From DATKKG01 sp964475215 (GTDB lineage: Archaea; Thermoproteota; Nitrososphaeria; Conexivisphaerales; DTJL01): DNA of 47,980 nt. Positions 15,830 through 24,070 of this stretch are shown here, piece by piece. The position numbers and the translations under genes are program-made. Below the pieces are notes generated by a model. That model had not been told where the DNA came from. It saw only the letters and a program-made list of their open reading frames with translations, and ran no database searches. Every line of letters begins with the position of its first letter. The first letter of the stretch is position 1. Location: the NCBI GenBank assembly GCA_964475215.1, contig CAYYVT010000171.1, positions 1 to 47,980 on the forward strand, given 5' to 3'.

Positions 15830-16450
15830 TCAGAAGAGGAAGGGGATGAGACGCTTGGTGCGTTCCATGTACTCCTTGTATTGCAAGCCGAAGCTCTCCT
15901 TGAGGGCCCCCTCTTCCACCCTGATCCTGTAGGCTAGGACGGGCAGGAAGACGGCCCCGCTGACGACGATGACCGCCAGCGAGCCCAGGGCCAGGCCGAA
16001 GCCCACCAAGGTCACGGCGATCCCCGTATACGAAGGATGACGCACCCTACTGTAGGGGCCTCGATCCACCAGCTTCTGGCCATCCCGAACGACAACTGAA
16101 AGGGAGAAGGAGCCGCTGAGGGTGGCGATCGCCCACTGACGCAGGACTATTCCTGCGAACATGAGGGCAATTCCTACATAGAAGACGTAGGATGGAAACG
16201 CCCCGAAGAAGCTGTCAGGTAGGGCGACTACGGCGCCCAGAAACACGGCTATGCCGATGTAGTATGCCAGGAGCGAACCCTTGTCGCCCTTCACCTTTGC
16301 CTTGATCTTCCTGTGCCTCAGATGGGTCATGGCGCCGTAGTATTCGCTGACGGTCCATGCAATGACAGCCGCGAATAACAGGGAATCGCTAGGGACTACG
16401 ACGTTCAAATGGCCCTGCGCCATTTCCAAGTTGGGTTGCCTATTATGCAT
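15830..16450 (-). CDS. isoprenylcysteine carboxyl methyltransferase family protein
   Basis: A 206-residue membrane methyltransferase with about five transmembrane segments. The C-terminal signature DRGPYSRVRHPSYTGI and the later EEGALKESFGLQYKEYMERT binds S-adenosylmethionine in ICMT/phospholipid methyltransferases. The likely archaeal role is methylation of a lipid or small molecule rather than a prenylated protein; substrate unknown. An internal ATG at 16423 (MAQGHLN) could be the true start, because the sequence around 16440-16450 looks TATA-like on this strand. Confidence 0.82.
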   Translation of the reverse strand: MHNRQPNLEMAQGHLNVVVPSDSLLFAAVIAWTVSEYYGAMTHLRHRKIKAKVKGDKGSLLAYYIGIAVFLGAVVALPDSFFGAFPSYVFYVGIALMFAGIVLRQWAIATLSGSFSLSVVVRDGQKLVDRGPYSRVRHPSYTGIAVTLVGFGLALGSLAVIVVSGAVFLPVLAYRIRVEEGALKESFGLQYKEYMERTKRLIPFLF

Positions 16451-16570
16451 ATCCTATGATTTGGCAGGCTTGTCCAGCAACTAGAATGGGCATAACCGGC
16501 CTTGTTGGCGGCGCCCTTCCAGCCCCGTGGACAGCCGTGCGGGCCAACTCTCGGGGGCAATCTTCAGGCT

Positions 16571-17341
16571 CTAGTCCCAGCCTACGTTGACCCAACCTTC
16601 AATCGCATCAGGTGGTTTCTCGCCCTTCCCGAAGACCTCAGTCGCGTGCCTCCAAAGAGTGGTCTCTTTCCTGTTGAACCTGTCACCGATCCAGGACTGA
16701 AGCCTTGCGAAGGAGCCGTAGTCTAGGCCCTTGATTAGGTCAGGGGGAAAGGGCTGAGACGCCCTGCGCAGTCCGCTCGTCGCCTGTTCCACCACCCAAT
16801 CGCATCTTTGGTCCAGCGAGGCCATCTTCGACCCGTTGGTCTGCCATGTGTAGATGGCATGGACGGGGTAGGCCCTGCATGGAAGCGGTCTATCTTCGTA
16901 GATCAGGCATTTCAAGGTACCATCCTCGGTCCTGATGTTCTCAGCCGAGGTGCTCAGAAACGGGCACATGGTGCCGTCCTCCTTTCTGCCCATGAGCCAA
17001 TATGAAATCACGACTTCCGGGCCCTTCGCTCCCTTCGGACTCACACCCTTTGCCGGCAGGAATTTGTATTCAATGGGCTTCCCATTCTCGTCGATCCTCC
17101 TACCTAGCTTCTTACCAAGCTTGATCATCCTTGGGAGCTTCCAGGCTTCGATCTCCACTATTCCATCCTTGCCCAGCGCCCTGGGGCTGACCGAGATGCG
17201 CCTCCCGGTCACGGGGTCATACACAAAGGAGATCTGAGGATAGTCCCGAACCACACAACATGTATTGCACCTGCTTATGCAGTGGAATCGTATGCTGAGA
17301 CTAGCCTCGGCCAACGACGTGCACGAGACGCTCGGCGCCAC
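16571..17341 (-). CDS. YkgJ-type CxxC cluster protein
   Basis: A 256-residue protein with an N-terminal HCISRCNTCC cluster and later single cysteines in TMCPFL, TLKCLIYEDRPLPCRAYP and DQRCDW. This resembles the YkgJ family (Fe-S or zinc cluster proteins, CxxxCxxCC...RPxxCR). The RPLPCRAYP element is the family hallmark. Biochemical function is not established. The first 19 residues before HCISRC are poorly conserved in character, and an internal TTG (codon 10) may be the true start. Confidence 0.75.
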   Translation of the reverse strand: MAPSVSCTSLAEASLSIRFHCISRCNTCCVVRDYPQISFVYDPVTGRRISVSPRALGKDGIVEIEAWKLPRMIKLGKKLGRRIDENGKPIEYKFLPAKGVSPKGAKGPEVVISYWLMGRKEDGTMCPFLSTSAENIRTEDGTLKCLIYEDRPLPCRAYPVHAIYTWQTNGSKMASLDQRCDWVVEQATSGLRRASQPFPPDLIKGLDYGSFARLQSWIGDRFNRKETTLWRHATEVFGKGEKPPDAIEGWVNVGWD

Positions 17342-17566
17342 ATAACTGTTTCTGCCGTGACATTCCGGCGTAAACCCTTCAACCGGGAAATTGGGTTGGA
17401 AGCCCTGATTGCACCGGAGATGAAACCGAAGCCACCTTCAGGCACGGCGCGGCATGCGGGCTCATAATTCCCGATTGAGTTTCAGCGTGACCGGCGCAAG
17501 ATCAGCGGACAACGCGTCATGCGTCGTTCCACTGGCGGATACGCCAGGGTTAGCGCCCAGAACAGT

Positions 17567-18046
17567 TCAGTGTTGGACCTGATGTGAGCTCGGCAGAGCT
17601 TGCGATTGCGCTTCAGATTCCATTATGCGCTTCACGTTACCGATTTCTTCGCTGACCTCTCTCTTCGCCCGTCCGGATGCGAACGGTCCAATCAACTTGA
17701 GGAAGCCGCTGAGCCTTGCGTCGGTAGCGAGAGTCAATCTGGTCTTCCCGTCGATGGGCTCCACGCTAAAGGTGGTCTTTGTTCCTTTCAGCGTCCCTGT
17801 GGTGTGCTCGAGAGCGAACCATCGCTTGGGTTCGTATTCGATAACCCGAATGTTCGCATCTCTCTGTAATATGTTTGGGCTTCGGAGTTTCGCCTCGATC
17901 GTCGTGCCTATCCCCATTGGTCCTATGGATGTCTGCCTAGCCTCCAGAATGACTGGGTTCATCTTCGCGAAGTTCGACCAATCTGTCATGAAGTTCCAGA
18001 CATCCTCAACTGGGCGGCCAATCACCACGCTCATTTCAATCTTCAC
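17567..18046 (-). CDS. SRPBCC/polyketide-cyclase-like ligand-binding protein
   Basis: A 159-residue START-like domain. The pattern MSVVIGRPVEDVWNFMTDWSNFAKMNP, then an RVIEYEPKRWFALEHTTG strand and TKTTFSVEPIDGKTRLTL is the SRPBCC core that forms a deep hydrophobic pocket. Ligand unknown. The start is a GTG. Upstream on this strand lies an A/T-rich CTATAACAAACTTAACATA element (around 18090-18110) that should contain the promoter. Confidence 0.8.
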   Translation of the reverse strand: MKIEMSVVIGRPVEDVWNFMTDWSNFAKMNPVILEARQTSIGPMGIGTTIEAKLRSPNILQRDANIRVIEYEPKRWFALEHTTGTLKGTKTTFSVEPIDGKTRLTLATDARLSGFLKLIGPFASGRAKREVSEEIGNVKRIMESEAQSQALPSSHQVQH

Positions 18047-18266
18047 ATCTCCTCACCCATCATCCGTTCGCACCCAAGACACGGCTCGGTATGTTAAGTT
18101 TGTTATAGACTAGGATTGAACGGGTGGGTGGGATTAAGGCCGAGATAGGTGCGATCGGGTGGGCCTGATGAAATTCACGCCAGTGTAGGGCCTAGCGCAG
18201 CCATGCCTCACGAAAATCTCCGATTGCAGCCTTGCGTAGGTCAGTGAGCAGGCTTATGACTGGTTC

Positions 18267-19301
18267 CTAGCCCGCCGTAATCCGCGTCTCCGTCGGCACC
18301 CCGGTCTTGGCTCCGTTGAGCCCCTCGCCGGTCATCGTGTCCATCGTGGAATAGGGGATTGGGGCCGCCTCATTCCTAGACGGGTTCGCCTCAGCCGCGA
18401 CTACGGGATGGCTGAAGGCAAGAGAGGACGCGACATCGACCTTGCGTGAGGAAAGGCGCCTATAGAGCCTATCCACAACGAAGCATGCGGTGAGACAGTA
18501 GGCCGCTCCCCCAATCAGGTCGATCAGGTAGTGCTGTCCGAGATATATGGTCGAGAGCAGTATCCCCGCAGTAATAGGGAGTGCAACAAGGCCGTACCTC
18601 CTCCCCCGGCTCACCATATAGTAAAGGAAGACGATTGCGTAGGCCGCGTGCAAGCTGGGGAAGGCTGCGAACGTGTTCACCTGAACGAGGTTGGTCAGAT
18701 TCGCATACACCTTCGCCAGCGTACTAGTGCCCTGAAGGAGGTTGTGCGCCACACCCTCGTACCAGGGAGGTGCAGTGGGGAAGAACAGGAAGGTGATCAG
18801 AGCGCAATACGAAGTGATGGCTATGGCGTATACATACCTCTTGTAGATGCCCCTATCCTCGCGCCAGAAGTAGATGGAGGCCAGGATCACCAGGACCGGA
18901 TCCAGAGAATAGAAGAAGATCATCGCCGACGTCATCGCAGGGGAAAGGAGCGCTTTCTGGACGTACCCGGTGAGGTTGAACCCCCAGATCAGGGAGTCCA
19001 ACGGGTAGAGGGATATCACGCCGCTCTTCGCCACGGAGACGCTGATGACCCCCTGAAGGGCTTCGTAGAGCAATATCACTACGATGAACGGGGTCCAGCT
19101 CTTGATGAAGGCAAGGCGCTGCCTGCTCGCCAGCAGTACGAGCGGCAGGGCCAGCACTGCGTACAAACCTAGGGCGAATTGAAAGAGGACGCCGAACCTG
19201 AAGTACGCGAATAGAAGCACCAAGAGGTAGGCGGCGATCATTGCGAGGTAGGAGTTTTCACGTAGCCTCGCGAATGCCCCTTGCATCCGTGGCAGGGTCA
19301 C
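18267..19301 (-). CDS. PAP2-superfamily membrane phosphatase/phosphotransferase
   Basis: A 344-residue polytopic protein with about eight membrane segments. FPTAPPWY (around 173), FAAFPSLHAAYAI (around 213-225) and LGQHYLIDLIGG (around 255) form the three-part PAP2 active site, including the Ser-Leu-His and His-x4-Asp catalytic residues. The APPWY plus SLH combination is shared with inositolphosphorylceramide-synthase-like enzymes (AUR1/Ipt). It may transfer or remove a phospho-headgroup on a membrane lipid facing outward. The last 60 residues are hydrophilic and low in conservation. Confidence 0.85.
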   Translation of the reverse strand: MTLPRMQGAFARLRENSYLAMIAAYLLVLLFAYFRFGVLFQFALGLYAVLALPLVLLASRQRLAFIKSWTPFIVVILLYEALQGVISVSVAKSGVISLYPLDSLIWGFNLTGYVQKALLSPAMTSAMIFFYSLDPVLVILASIYFWREDRGIYKRYVYAIAITSYCALITFLFFPTAPPWYEGVAHNLLQGTSTLAKVYANLTNLVQVNTFAAFPSLHAAYAIVFLYYMVSRGRRYGLVALPITAGILLSTIYLGQHYLIDLIGGAAYCLTACFVVDRLYRRLSSRKVDVASSLAFSHPVVAAEANPSRNEAAPIPYSTMDTMTGEGLNGAKTGVPTETRITAG

Positions 19302-19784
19302 CTCTGCAGCCCCCTATATTGTTCCATCAAGCACGGAAGCGGCAAAGGCAATGAGCGGAAATACGGGATTCCCTAGGCTAAAACTGTATTGCCCCAAGTC
19401 GTCGCAAAGAGGCGCCTGATGGCGTCGTGAAATTCCCTCAGGGGACCCCTCCGTAGAAGTTACATCCGTTTCATGCAAAGGACGAATCCTAAATGACAAA
19501 TCAGGTATTGGCAGGCCGCCGCGGCAAAATCTATACTTGAGAAGGTCAGATTCTCTAGCAGAGTTTAGCAGCGTCCATAAAATGGCAAAGCGGCGTAATG
19601 CTTCCCTTCGTGAAGACTCCATCCCGCGAAGCTTCCCGGACTCTCTCAGTTACCGGACCAGCTCTCCATCTATCCCGTGCTGAAGCAGTTGCTCGGGAGG
19701 GAGGCGAACGATTCCGGGGCGCAGTCCTCAAAGAGGACGATAACCAGGACGATGTGAGCCCGGAATCTAACGGAGGAAAGTTGG
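19302..19784. other. gene-free stretch upstream of the PAP2 gene
   Basis: Nearly 480 bases without a credible gene. The open frames on both strands are compositionally unlike the neighbours, and one of them ends in a translated tRNA. No strong hairpin, repeat or box C/D-type element was found by eye. It should contain the promoter of the PAP2 gene and the 3' trailer of tRNA-Arg. Confidence 0.5.
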
Positions 19785-19860
19785 CGGGCCCGGTGGGATT
19801 CGAACCCACGACATCCGCCTTAGAGGGGCGGCGCTCTAATCCAAGCTGAGCCACGGGTCC
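19782..19860 (-). tRNA. tRNA-Arg (UCU), intron-less, CCA encoded
   Basis: Reading the minus strand from 19860: acceptor GGACCCG, D stem GCTC/GAGC with GG in the loop, anticodon stem CCGCC/GGCGG with loop CCTCTAA (anticodon UCU), variable loop ATGTC, T stem GTGGG/CCCAC with loop TTCGAAT, acceptor CGGGCCC, discriminator G, then CCA in the DNA. Two departures stand out: position 33 is C instead of the near-universal U, and A3 faces C70 in the acceptor stem. Both would be normalised by C-to-U changes. The TTAATTA element at 19888-19894 is a suitable TATA box. Confidence 0.88.
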
Positions 19861-19967
19861 CCTGAAGGAGGGGAGCTTCTTCAGACGTAATTAAGCCTTC
19901 CAAGGTTCGCGTGGCGGAAGGGGTCGCATGCTACGTTTATGAATGGACGAGGCGTAGCAAAGCCGTA

Positions 19968-21326
19968 ATGGCGAAGCTCTTCGGAACGAACGGAATCAGG
20001 GGAGTGCCCGGCAAGGACTTGACGGACGACATCGTAACGAAGGTGGGAAGGGCCGTCGGCACGAGGCTGGGAAGCGAAATCGTGGTCGGATGCGACGGCC
20101 GCGTCAGCAGTCCCCGCCTTTCGAAGCTCATCTCCGCCGCCATCAATTCGGCGGGCTCCAACGTTCATTTCGTGGGCTTGGCGCCGACACCCGCTATCCA
20201 GCTTTACACCGGTAGCGGGAAGTTCACTGGCGGGGTCGTTATCACTGCTTCGCACAACCCGCCGGAGTTCAATGGGATCAAGGTCATGGGGCCAAATGGG
20301 GTCGAGATCCCCCGAGGGATGGAGGCCGAAATCGAAGCCCTCGTCGACTCGCCGCCTCCTTCCGCAGGAAGCTCGCTAGGGAGAACGTATGAAGAAGGAG
20401 GGGTCGTGGACCTGTACGTACGCCGCGTCATGGAGAAGGTGGACTCCGAAGCCATCAGGAAGAGGGCCTTCAAGATCGTCGTCGACGCCGGGAATGGGGC
20501 GCAGTGCGTGTCGGCCCCACGCCTCTACGAGGCCCTTGGGTGCGATGTGGTCCCGCTCTTCTGCGAGGTGGACGGGAACTTCCCGGGAAGGGGATCGGAG
20601 CCCGTGGCTGAGAAGTTGACAGCCCTAGTGGATACCGTAAGGAAGTCGAAGGCAGACCTCGGTGTCGCCTTCGATGGGGATGGCGACAGGGTTGTCTTCT
20701 GCGACGAGAATGGGAAGCTATATACGGGGGACAGGTCGGGGGCCCTCCTCCTAGAATACATCCTCGAAAGGAGGAAGGCGCAGAAGGTCGTTACGACGGT
20801 GGCCACGTCCAACATAATCGAGCACGTGGTCGTCAAACACGGTTCGAAGCTGATCAAGATACGTGTCGGCAGTGTGGATGTGACAGAGAGGATGTTAGGG
20901 GAGGGTGCGGTGGCTGGCCTCGAGGAAAACGGCGGCTTCTTCTACCTCCCACACCAGCCCGTGAGAGACGGCGGGATGACGTCCTCATTGATGCTCGACG
21001 CCCTGGCGCACTGGGGAGTTTCAATGTCGGCGGCCATGGGACGGCTCCCAATCTACTATCAGAGGAAGGGAAAGCTCGCCTGCCCGAACCCGCTGAAGGC
21101 CACCGTGCTGGAGGAAGTCAAGAAGCAGGCGGACGGGAGGCTGGACCTCACCGATGGCGTCAGGATCGATTTCGACGACAAGTCTTGGGTCATTGTGAGG
21201 CCCAGCGGGACGGAGCCGCTGATACGGGTCTTCTCCGAGTCGACCGACGAAGGCAGGGCGGAGCAGCTTTTCAGGAGATACTTTGCGTTGGCCGATGAGA
21301 ACACAAAAAAATTGCAAAAAGCGTGA
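19968..21326 (+). CDS. glmM: phosphoglucosamine/phosphohexose mutase (GlmM-like)
   Basis: A 452-residue alpha-D-phosphohexomutase. TASHNPPEFNG places the phosphoserine at Ser-95, DGDGDR is the magnesium loop, ENGGFFYLPHQPVRDGG the sugar-binding loop and RPSGTEPLIRVF the phosphate-binding loop. The archaeal enzyme interconverts glucosamine-6-P and glucosamine-1-P on the way to UDP-GlcNAc. The ATG at 19968 is chosen because a TATA-like CGTTTATGA lies about 27 bases upstream and homologues start with MxxLFGTNGIRG; 19 extra upstream codons are not supported. A second family member lies 2.6 kb downstream. Confidence 0.92.
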   Translation: MAKLFGTNGIRGVPGKDLTDDIVTKVGRAVGTRLGSEIVVGCDGRVSSPRLSKLISAAINSAGSNVHFVGLAPTPAIQLYTGSGKFTGGVVITASHNPPEFNGIKVMGPNGVEIPRGMEAEIEALVDSPPPSAGSSLGRTYEEGGVVDLYVRRVMEKVDSEAIRKRAFKIVVDAGNGAQCVSAPRLYEALGCDVVPLFCEVDGNFPGRGSEPVAEKLTALVDTVRKSKADLGVAFDGDGDRVVFCDENGKLYTGDRSGALLLEYILERRKAQKVVTTVATSNIIEHVVVKHGSKLIKIRVGSVDVTERMLGEGAVAGLEENGGFFYLPHQPVRDGGMTSSLMLDALAHWGVSMSAAMGRLPIYYQRKGKLACPNPLKATVLEEVKKQADGRLDLTDGVRIDFDDKSWVIVRPSGTEPLIRVFSESTDEGRAEQLFRRYFALADENTKKLQKA

Positions 21327-21331
21327 TTTGT

Positions 21332-21508
21332 CTAACTTAGCCCCAGTTCGGGGAACTTGGCCTGAGGAACGCCTAGCTCGCTCTGCAGGGTCCTTATGCG
21401 TCCCGCGTACTCCTTCATCTTGACCTTGTCGTTCTGGACCTTAGCGATCTTGTAGGCCTTCCAAGCCTTCTTGAGAGCTCCCCAAGTTTGTCCTTTCGTG
21501 TACGGCAT
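21332..21508 (-). CDS. small basic conserved-looking protein, 58 aa
   Basis: A lysine-rich 58-residue protein (MPYTKGQTWGALKKAWKAYK onward) predicted to be almost entirely helical apart from its C-terminus. The ATG at 21508 is preferred over one ten codons upstream because the TATA-like CTTTTATTTG at 21544-21553 would put transcription start near 21523. It has no recognised domain; a nucleic-acid-binding or ribosome-associated role is possible from its charge. It converges with glmM six bases apart, and its promoter region carries repeated TGTCTCA motifs. Confidence 0.65.
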   Translation of the reverse strand: MPYTKGQTWGALKKAWKAYKIAKVQNDKVKMKEYAGRIRTLQSELGVPQAKFPELGLS

Positions 21509-21537
21509 GTGAGATTCCTCGGGACTACCTTCTCTCA

Positions 21538-21582
21538 TGTCTCAAATAAAAGCGTTTCGTGTCTCACAGGCCCTGAGACACG
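21538..21582. promoter_or_regulatory. repeated TGTCTCA motifs and a 9-bp inverted repeat at the small-protein promoter
   Basis: TGTCTCA occurs at 21538-21544 and 21560-21566, and in inverse form at 21574-21580. The last two belong to a perfect 9-bp inverted repeat CGTGTCTCA-N7-TGAGACACG (21558-21582). The direct copies are 22 bases apart, two helical turns, and flank the probable TATA box of the leftward small gene. This is the layout of an operator for a dimeric regulator. Confidence 0.55.
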
Positions 21583-21655
21583 AGACGCGGAAGTTCCAAC
21601 GACTAAGTGTGTAGATTTCGCGTTCCGGTGCCCTCGGACGGACCCGCTGGGACCC

Positions 21656-22618
21656 CTACCGAAGGTGGACCCACCCTACTCCCGCCACGGTGACGGGGCG
21701 GGCGCAGCCCCTTGGAGCGTAAATCACTTGGGGGTCGCCATCCTGGACGCGGCCGAAGGGGTAAAGCTTCCTGCCTAACGTTCGCGCCAGGGCGATCGCT
21801 GCGCGAACCTTGCCCCCGGGTACCGAGAGCACGGCTTCGTATTCTTCCCCTCCGTGGAGGACGAGGTCCAGCGGATCTAACCCGGCGGCTCTGCAGGCAT
21901 CGACAAAGGGCCTATCCGCAGGGAGCCTGGAGATGACGAACTCCTTCCGGCTCTGGTGGGCCATTTCGTTCAAAGTGATGGCGAGCCCGTCGCTTGAATC
22001 CATGGAGGCGTTCACCAGGCCTTCTTCTATTAGCCTCTTGCAGAGGCCTCCCTTCGGGGCAGGTCGGTAGACGCTGGAGAGGGCTGCCGTTGCCAACGAT
22101 CGTGGAAGAGGCCGTCCCTTCAGGAGATGACCCAACCCCAGCGCAGTTAGCCCGAAGGGCCCCGTAGCCAGGAGCGCGTCTCCGGCAAGGGCGCCGCTGC
22201 GCCGGACCATTCGCTTCGTAGATCCTGCCATGGCAACGTCAATCACGAGGTCATCGGCTTCGTTGACGTCTCCTCCCAGGATGGGGACCCCATACTCGAC
22301 GCTTGCGTCCCTGAGGCCTAAGGTGACGAGCCGCATGCTCTTCGGAGCGGCAAGGCGTTTGGGGATGCCCATCGAAACCATGAACCCCCATGGGTCTGCG
22401 CCCTTGCATAGAAGGTCGGAAAGGCAAGCCACCACAGCCTTCCTCGAGGCCTGCCGGAGGGTCATCCCCGAAGGAAGGTCGGTTCTGGCGACGAACATGT
22501 CCGTCTTGAAGACGATGTACTCCCTCCCCCTTCTCTCAAAGGAAACGTCGTCCAGGAGGTCCGGATGCTGCGAGCCAAAGGTCTCCCGGATCAGGTCGAT
22601 TATCTCCAGCTCGTTCAA
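21656..22618 (-). CDS. thiL: thiamine-monophosphate kinase
   Basis: A 320-residue AIR-synthase/ThiL-fold protein. The N-terminal ELEIIDLIRETFG, DDVSFE, FKTDMFVARTDLPSGMT, SDLLCKGADPWGFMVSMG and the glycine-rich GGDVNEADDLVIDVAMAG are ThiL features, with MDSSDGL and LHGGEEYEAVLSV later in the chain forming the nucleotide and ThMP sites. It phosphorylates thiamine monophosphate to the diphosphate cofactor. The TTG start overlaps the upstream phosphohexomutase stop by four bases. Confidence 0.9.
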   Translation of the reverse strand: MNELEIIDLIRETFGSQHPDLLDDVSFERRGREYIVFKTDMFVARTDLPSGMTLRQASRKAVVACLSDLLCKGADPWGFMVSMGIPKRLAAPKSMRLVTLGLRDASVEYGVPILGGDVNEADDLVIDVAMAGSTKRMVRRSGALAGDALLATGPFGLTALGLGHLLKGRPLPRSLATAALSSVYRPAPKGGLCKRLIEEGLVNASMDSSDGLAITLNEMAHQSRKEFVISRLPADRPFVDACRAAGLDPLDLVLHGGEEYEAVLSVPGGKVRAAIALARTLGRKLYPFGRVQDGDPQVIYAPRGCARPVTVAGVGWVHLR

Positions 22619-23922
22619 GCAACGCCGGCCCCCGGTCGTTCAGCCCTGGAGAGCATGGCCTTCGCTTCGTCCACCGCGCCCTGGAGGTCGCCGGGATCCT
22701 GCACCTCCACAGAAATCCTGACCACGTCTTCGGTACGAGAAGGCCTGAAGAGTATCCAACCGTGTTTCCCCTCGATCCTGACGCCGTCTAAGGTGATCGA
22801 GTCGGGATGTTCCGACCTGATCTCGTCGAGCGCCCTGGCGAAGGTGGTCCTCTCTGCCTCGAACTTGATCCTGGCTACGTAATACTGAGGGATGTCCTTA
22901 AGCGCATCTTGTAAGGACCTATGACGAAGCATCTTGACCACGAGGCAGGCCGCCAGGAGACCATCCCGACAGTAGCTGAAGTCCGGGAAGATGACACCTC
23001 CGCTGCTCCCCTCTCCGCCCAGGGATGACTTCGAATCGAGCATGGATCTGACGACGTTGGCTTCGCCAACGGGGGCCATCTGCACCCTGCCGCCCTTGCT
23101 GCGGACTATGTCGGCTACCGCCGACGAAGTGTCCACGCTCACCGTTACGGCGTCCCCTTTCTTCACGGTTTCGAGCGCCATCAGGGCGAAGATGACGTCG
23201 GCTGGGAGCTTCTGGCCATCGGCGCCCATGACGACCAGCCTGTCGCCATCCCCGTCGAAGGCAAATCCAACGTCGCACCCTCGGTCGACGACGACCTTTG
23301 AGAGCTCAGAAAGGGGATCCTCGGTCGGGTCGACCTGTCGGTTAAAGGCTCCTGCGCGCATGTTGATGGCATGCACTTCGGCCCCCATTAGCTCGAACAG
23401 CTGGGCGGCTGATTTGGTGGCGCTGCCTCCACCGAGGTCCAAGCCGACCCTGACCCCTGTCCCCGAGTCGGGAGCCACCCTTCTGAGGATGTCGTCATAG
23501 TACGGCGAAGACGCCGGCCGCACCTTCCCGCTCGAGGGCGACGGCCGGGCATTCCTGATCGCCGTCAGTTCGTCCTCCCCAATCCCGGTCCCGTCCCTCA
23601 GAATGAACTTGAGGCCGTTCCATCCGGGGGGATTGTGAGAGGCCGTCACCATGATTGCGCCGTCGACGCCGGACACGCGGGCGTACCGGAATATCTCCGG
23701 CGTCGTCACCAGGCCGAGCCTGTGCACGATGCAGCCGGTTCCAGCAAGGGAGTCCACTACGGCCTTCAAGAGGGCTTCGGAGGAGGGCCTAGTGTCGCAG
23801 CCCGCCGCCACGTCACCCCCGCCGACGAAAGCGGCGAACCTGGAGGCCCAGCTCTTCGCGTAAGCGACGGTAAGGTCCTTGCCATAAAGGCCGCGAAGGC
23901 CAGAGATCGATTCGATGACCAT
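22615..23922 (-). CDS. second alpha-D-phosphohexomutase family protein
   Basis: A 435-residue paralogue of the GlmM-like enzyme. TASHNPPGWNG has the phosphoserine at Ser-95 and FAFDGDGDR the metal loop. The sugar loop is GGEGSSGGVIFPDFSYCRDG. The final phosphate-binding loop is altered: FRPSRTEDVVRI replaces the usual RPSGTEP, with Arg for Gly and Asp for Pro. Substrate preference may therefore differ (phosphoglucomutase or phosphomannomutase). Translationally coupled to thiL. A TTCTTAAAAGG promoter element lies at 23957-23967. Confidence 0.88.
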   Translation of the reverse strand: MVIESISGLRGLYGKDLTVAYAKSWASRFAAFVGGGDVAAGCDTRPSSEALLKAVVDSLAGTGCIVHRLGLVTTPEIFRYARVSGVDGAIMVTASHNPPGWNGLKFILRDGTGIGEDELTAIRNARPSPSSGKVRPASSPYYDDILRRVAPDSGTGVRVGLDLGGGSATKSAAQLFELMGAEVHAINMRAGAFNRQVDPTEDPLSELSKVVVDRGCDVGFAFDGDGDRLVVMGADGQKLPADVIFALMALETVKKGDAVTVSVDTSSAVADIVRSKGGRVQMAPVGEANVVRSMLDSKSSLGGEGSSGGVIFPDFSYCRDGLLAACLVVKMLRHRSLQDALKDIPQYYVARIKFEAERTTFARALDEIRSEHPDSITLDGVRIEGKHGWILFRPSRTEDVVRISVEVQDPGDLQGAVDEAKAMLSRAERPGAGVA

Positions 23923-24029
23923 GGAGGTCTCCTTATCCCAGCTACGGCCTGACTCCTTTTAAGAATAGGGTTGAACGCCGTGGCCTACCCCCGCAGCCCT
24001 TCTTCGAAACGCGCTTCACAGAGCTTCGC

Positions 24030-24046
24030 ATAATAACAGTTATTAT
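24030..24046. promoter_or_regulatory. palindromic AT-rich promoter element before tRNA-Thr
   Basis: ATAATAA-CAG-TTATTAT is a perfect 7+3+7 inverted repeat ending 24 bases before the first base of tRNA-Thr. The right arm is at the right distance to act as TATA box. The symmetry would allow transcription in both directions. Confidence 0.55.
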
Positions 24047-24070
24047 CCAGACTTTGAGATGCTCAAACGA

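Noticed and set aside
17532..17547. Hairpin CTGGCG-GATA-CGCCAG behind the SRPBCC gene
   Set aside because: Could be a transcript end, but archaeal termination depends on T-tracts and none follows; a 6-bp GC stem is weak evidence in GC-rich DNA.
19314..19622. Minus-strand open frame of 102 residues
   Set aside because: No recognisable domain, composition unlike neighbouring proteins, no promoter or operon context.
19598..19849. Plus-strand open frame ending GPVGFEPTTSALEGRRSNPS
   Set aside because: The ending is the classic spurious translation of an antisense tRNA (tRNA-Arg at 19782-19860), so it is not a gene.
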